From: an uncultured Lachnospiraceae bacterium
Lineage (GTDB): Bacteria > Bacillota > Clostridia > Lachnospirales > Lachnospiraceae
Direction: 5' to 3'
Length of the DNA: 32,577 nucleotides
Assembly (NCBI GenBank): GCA_910577115.1
Contig: CAJTMC010000043.1
Coordinates: 1-32,577 of the forward strand
Under the pieces are notes generated by a model. It did no database searches. It was not told where the DNA came from and was given only the letters and a program-made list of their open reading frames with translations. Position numbers and translations under genes: made by a program. Of the stretch, positions 31,105-32,577 are shown one piece after another (the stretch's first letter is position 1; each line of letters opens with the position of its first letter).

Positions 31105-32199
31105 ATGAATACATTCGGTTTTTTGAGTCTTGGGCTAATCGGCGGTTCTATCGCCCTTGCAATCAGGCAGGTAAATCCTGATGCCAAAATAATCGCATAC
31201 GCGCGCAGGCAGGAAACATTAGACGAAGCGCTTGCAGCCGGTGCAATCGACGAGGGAACAACCACAATCGACAACCGCTTTGGCGACTGCGACCTGATTT
31301 TTTTATGTGCTCCCGTAGCGGTAAACAACAAATTTTTAGAACAGCTTAAACCTGTTCTTTCCGAAAAAACAATGATTACAGATGTCGGAAGCGTAAAAGG
31401 CGCAATCCATGAATCGGTTCATGCATTAGGACTGGACAGGCACTTTATCGGCGGACACCCAATGGCAGGAAGCGAAAAAACAGGCTTTGCCAATGCCAGT
31501 CCGCTCATTTTGGAAAATGCATATTATATTCTTACCCCCACTGACCTTGCTCCAAAGGAGACCATTGCCGAATACTACTCACTCGTCAAAAAAATGGGTG
31601 CAATTCCTTTAATCCTAAGCCACAAGGAGCATGACTACGTGACCGCGGCAGTAAGCCACGTTCCGCATTTAGTGGCTGCGGCGCTCGCAAATCTGGTCCA
31701 TGACCACGATTCGGAGGAATGTACCATGAAACTGATCGCCGCCGGTGGGTTTAAGGATATTACACGCATCGCTTCCTCCTCGCCCGATATGTGGGAATCC
31801 ATTTGCATGTCGAATACGGAAAATATAGTGGATTTACTTGACGATTATATCTGTTCACTGCAAACCATCAGCAAGGCCGTCCGCGCAAAGCAGCTTGGAT
31901 TTACTTATGATTTATTCAAAGCATCTAAAGAATACCGCGACTCCATTGCCGATGCCCCGAAGGGACCGATTAAAAAGATATATGCCTGCTATGTTGACAT
32001 TCCGGACGAAGCAGGCGCGCTTGCAGCAATTGCCACACTCCTTGCAAAGGCGGATATTTCGATTAAAAATATCGGAATTGTACACAATCGTGAGTTCGAA
32101 GAAGGTGTACTGCGTGTCGAATTTTACGAAGAGGCAGCGCTTGCGGAGGCAGTATCCCTTCTGCAGGGACTTCATTATGCTGTGTATCAAAGAAACTGA
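31105..32199 (+). CDS. tyrA: Prephenate dehydrogenase with C-terminal ACT domain
   Basis: TyrA oxidises prephenate to 4-hydroxyphenylpyruvate in tyrosine synthesis. Starting at MNTFGFLSLGLIGGS (AAAGGA about 11 bases upstream) the protein has 364 residues; an upstream in-frame ATG at 31027 lacks a ribosome site and family similarity. The Rossmann domain has GLIGGSIALAI; further motifs are ITDVGSVKGAI, FIGGHPMAGSEKTGF and HDYVTAAVSHVPHLVAAAL. The last 75 residues form an ACT domain (YACYVDIPDEAGALAAIATLLAKADISIKNIGI), which usually senses tyrosine, so feedback inhibition is likely. The gene stands alone on the plus strand; related bacteria often have aroA next, but here the end of an insertion sequence begins within a few bases of the stop codon. 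Confidence 0.95.
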   Translation: MNTFGFLSLGLIGGSIALAIRQVNPDAKIIAYARRQETLDEALAAGAIDEGTTTIDNRFGDCDLIFLCAPVAVNNKFLEQLKPVLSEKTMITDVGSVKGAIHESVHALGLDRHFIGGHPMAGSEKTGFANASPLILENAYYILTPTDLAPKETIAEYYSLVKKMGAIPLILSHKEHDYVTAAVSHVPHLVAAALANLVHDHDSEECTMKLIAAGGFKDITRIASSSPDMWESICMSNTENIVDLLDDYICSLQTISKAVRAKQLGFTYDLFKASKEYRDSIADAPKGPIKKIYACYVDIPDEAGALAAIATLLAKADISIKNIGIVHNREFEEGVLRVEFYEEAALAEAVSLLQGLHYAVYQRN

Positions 32200-32288
32200 A
32201 CCACTACCGGCTAAAGCCGGTAGGTTCGGTTTGCTGCTAAAGCAGCCTAAAGCGTGCACGCTAAAGGTTATCTTTTTTCCTTTACTTC
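32200..32288. mobile_element. Hairpin-rich end of an IS200/IS605-family element
   Basis: Three hairpins stand in a row: CTACCGGC-TAAA-GCCGGTAG (32204-32223), GCTGC-TAAA-GCAGC (32233-32246) and the palindrome AGCGTGCACGCT (32251-32262). CTAAAG occurs four times. Subterminal hairpins rather than inverted repeats are the hallmark of IS200/IS605 ends, which TnpA recognises as folded single strands. This is the end downstream of tnpA, presumably the right end. The exact boundary is not determined. Confidence 0.65.
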
Positions 32289-32577
32289 TTAACCTATCTC
32301 AAAGTTATCAAAGTTACTCTTCTCCTGTAGATCTTGATTCTGAATATACGCTTTGATTATTTCATCCGTTACGTTCCCGCTACTTGCCACAAAATACCCT
32401 CTTGCCCACAAATGTTGTCCCCAGAATTGTTTGCTCAATTCCTTATATTCCATCTGTAATTTTCTTGATGTATTTCCTTTTATATACTGCACTAACTTAC
32501 TTGCAGACAAATGAGGTGGTACTGATACCAACAAGTGAATGTGATCGCTCCCTACATGTCCTGCCAATATTTCTACC
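32289..32577 (-). CDS. tnpA: IS200/IS605-family transposase TnpA, 3' part (cut by window edge)
   Basis: The frame runs off the right edge (VEILAGHVGSDHIHLL...), so only about the last 95 residues are seen of a protein normally about 130-155 long. The HUH metal-binding motif is HIHLL, and the catalytic tyrosine is most likely the Tyr in IKAYIQNQ. Other family motifs are PPHLSASKLVQYIKGNTSR and FWGQHLWARGYFVAS. This Y1 transposase moves the element as single-stranded DNA. A TTG inside the frame at 32567 could be mistaken for the start. No tnpB is visible on this side. The visible part looks intact. Confidence 0.93.
   Translation of the reverse strand, partial: VEILAGHVGSDHIHLLVSVPPHLSASKLVQYIKGNTSRKLQMEYKELSKQFWGQHLWARGYFVASSGNVTDEIIKAYIQNQDLQEKSNFDNFEIG

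Noticed and set aside
32289..32567. A complete 92-residue transposase starting at TTG 32567
   Set aside because: The frame continues upstream with typical TnpA residues to the window edge, so the TTG is internal and the gene is simply cut by the window.

Overview
The window looks like chromosomal DNA from a Gram-positive anaerobic gut-type Clostridium relative, most likely a Lachnospiraceae member (Bacillota). The basis is gene content (a Rex redox repressor, an alr-mazF pairing, a FusA2-type EF-G, very large secreted proteins with CHB_HEX and 'YTG' repeats), AGGAGG-type ribosome binding sites, sigma-A-like promoters and moderate GC. No rRNA, tRNA, CRISPR array or phage genes were seen. Genus and species cannot be fixed from this sequence.

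Layout, left to right. 1-3.3 kb, minus strand: a CNNM/CorC-type CBS membrane protein, YebC and an OGG-type 8-oxoguanine glycosylase, packed as one operon. 3.3-9.8 kb, minus: a 2161-residue secreted PL1 pectate lyase with CHB_HEX and Ig-like repeats, behind a promoter and a roughly 170-nt leader. 10.1-10.5 kb: a doubly broken AAA-ATPase/PD-(D/E)XK gene. 10.6-13.8 kb, minus: nnr, alr and an orphan mazF. 13.8-15.2 kb, minus: rex and a conserved coiled-coil gene; rex has a textbook promoter with a Rex-like operator over its -35 box. 15.4-19.4 kb, minus: a 1338-residue secreted protein with a CAP domain, InlB repeat, 'YTG' repeats and a propeller-like C-terminus.

19.8-25.9 kb, minus: an unusual operon of a propeller-fused solute-binding lipoprotein, two sugar-type ABC permeases and a HlyD-like adaptor, with no ATPase. 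It is divergent from an OmpR-type response regulator and histidine kinase (26.2-28.3 kb, plus). Both divergent promoters carry the same 11-bp-spaced TTAGAGA direct repeats at nearly the same distance from the -10 box, which suggests that this two-component system controls itself and the ABC/HlyD operon. 28.3-30.7 kb: a 47-residue small protein (plus) and a FusA2-like EF-G (minus) with a switch-like leader. 31-32.2 kb, plus: tyrA. 32.2 kb to the right edge: the 3' part of an IS200/IS605-family tnpA (minus) and its hairpin-rich end.

The points most worth following up are the two-component/ABC/HlyD module with its shared operators; a recurrent two-hairpin intergenic element in three diverged copies that keep their base pairing; the EF-G-like protein lacking both the catalytic His and the NKxD motif, behind a leader with competing pairings; and the fused deletion remnant of the AAA/nuclease gene.
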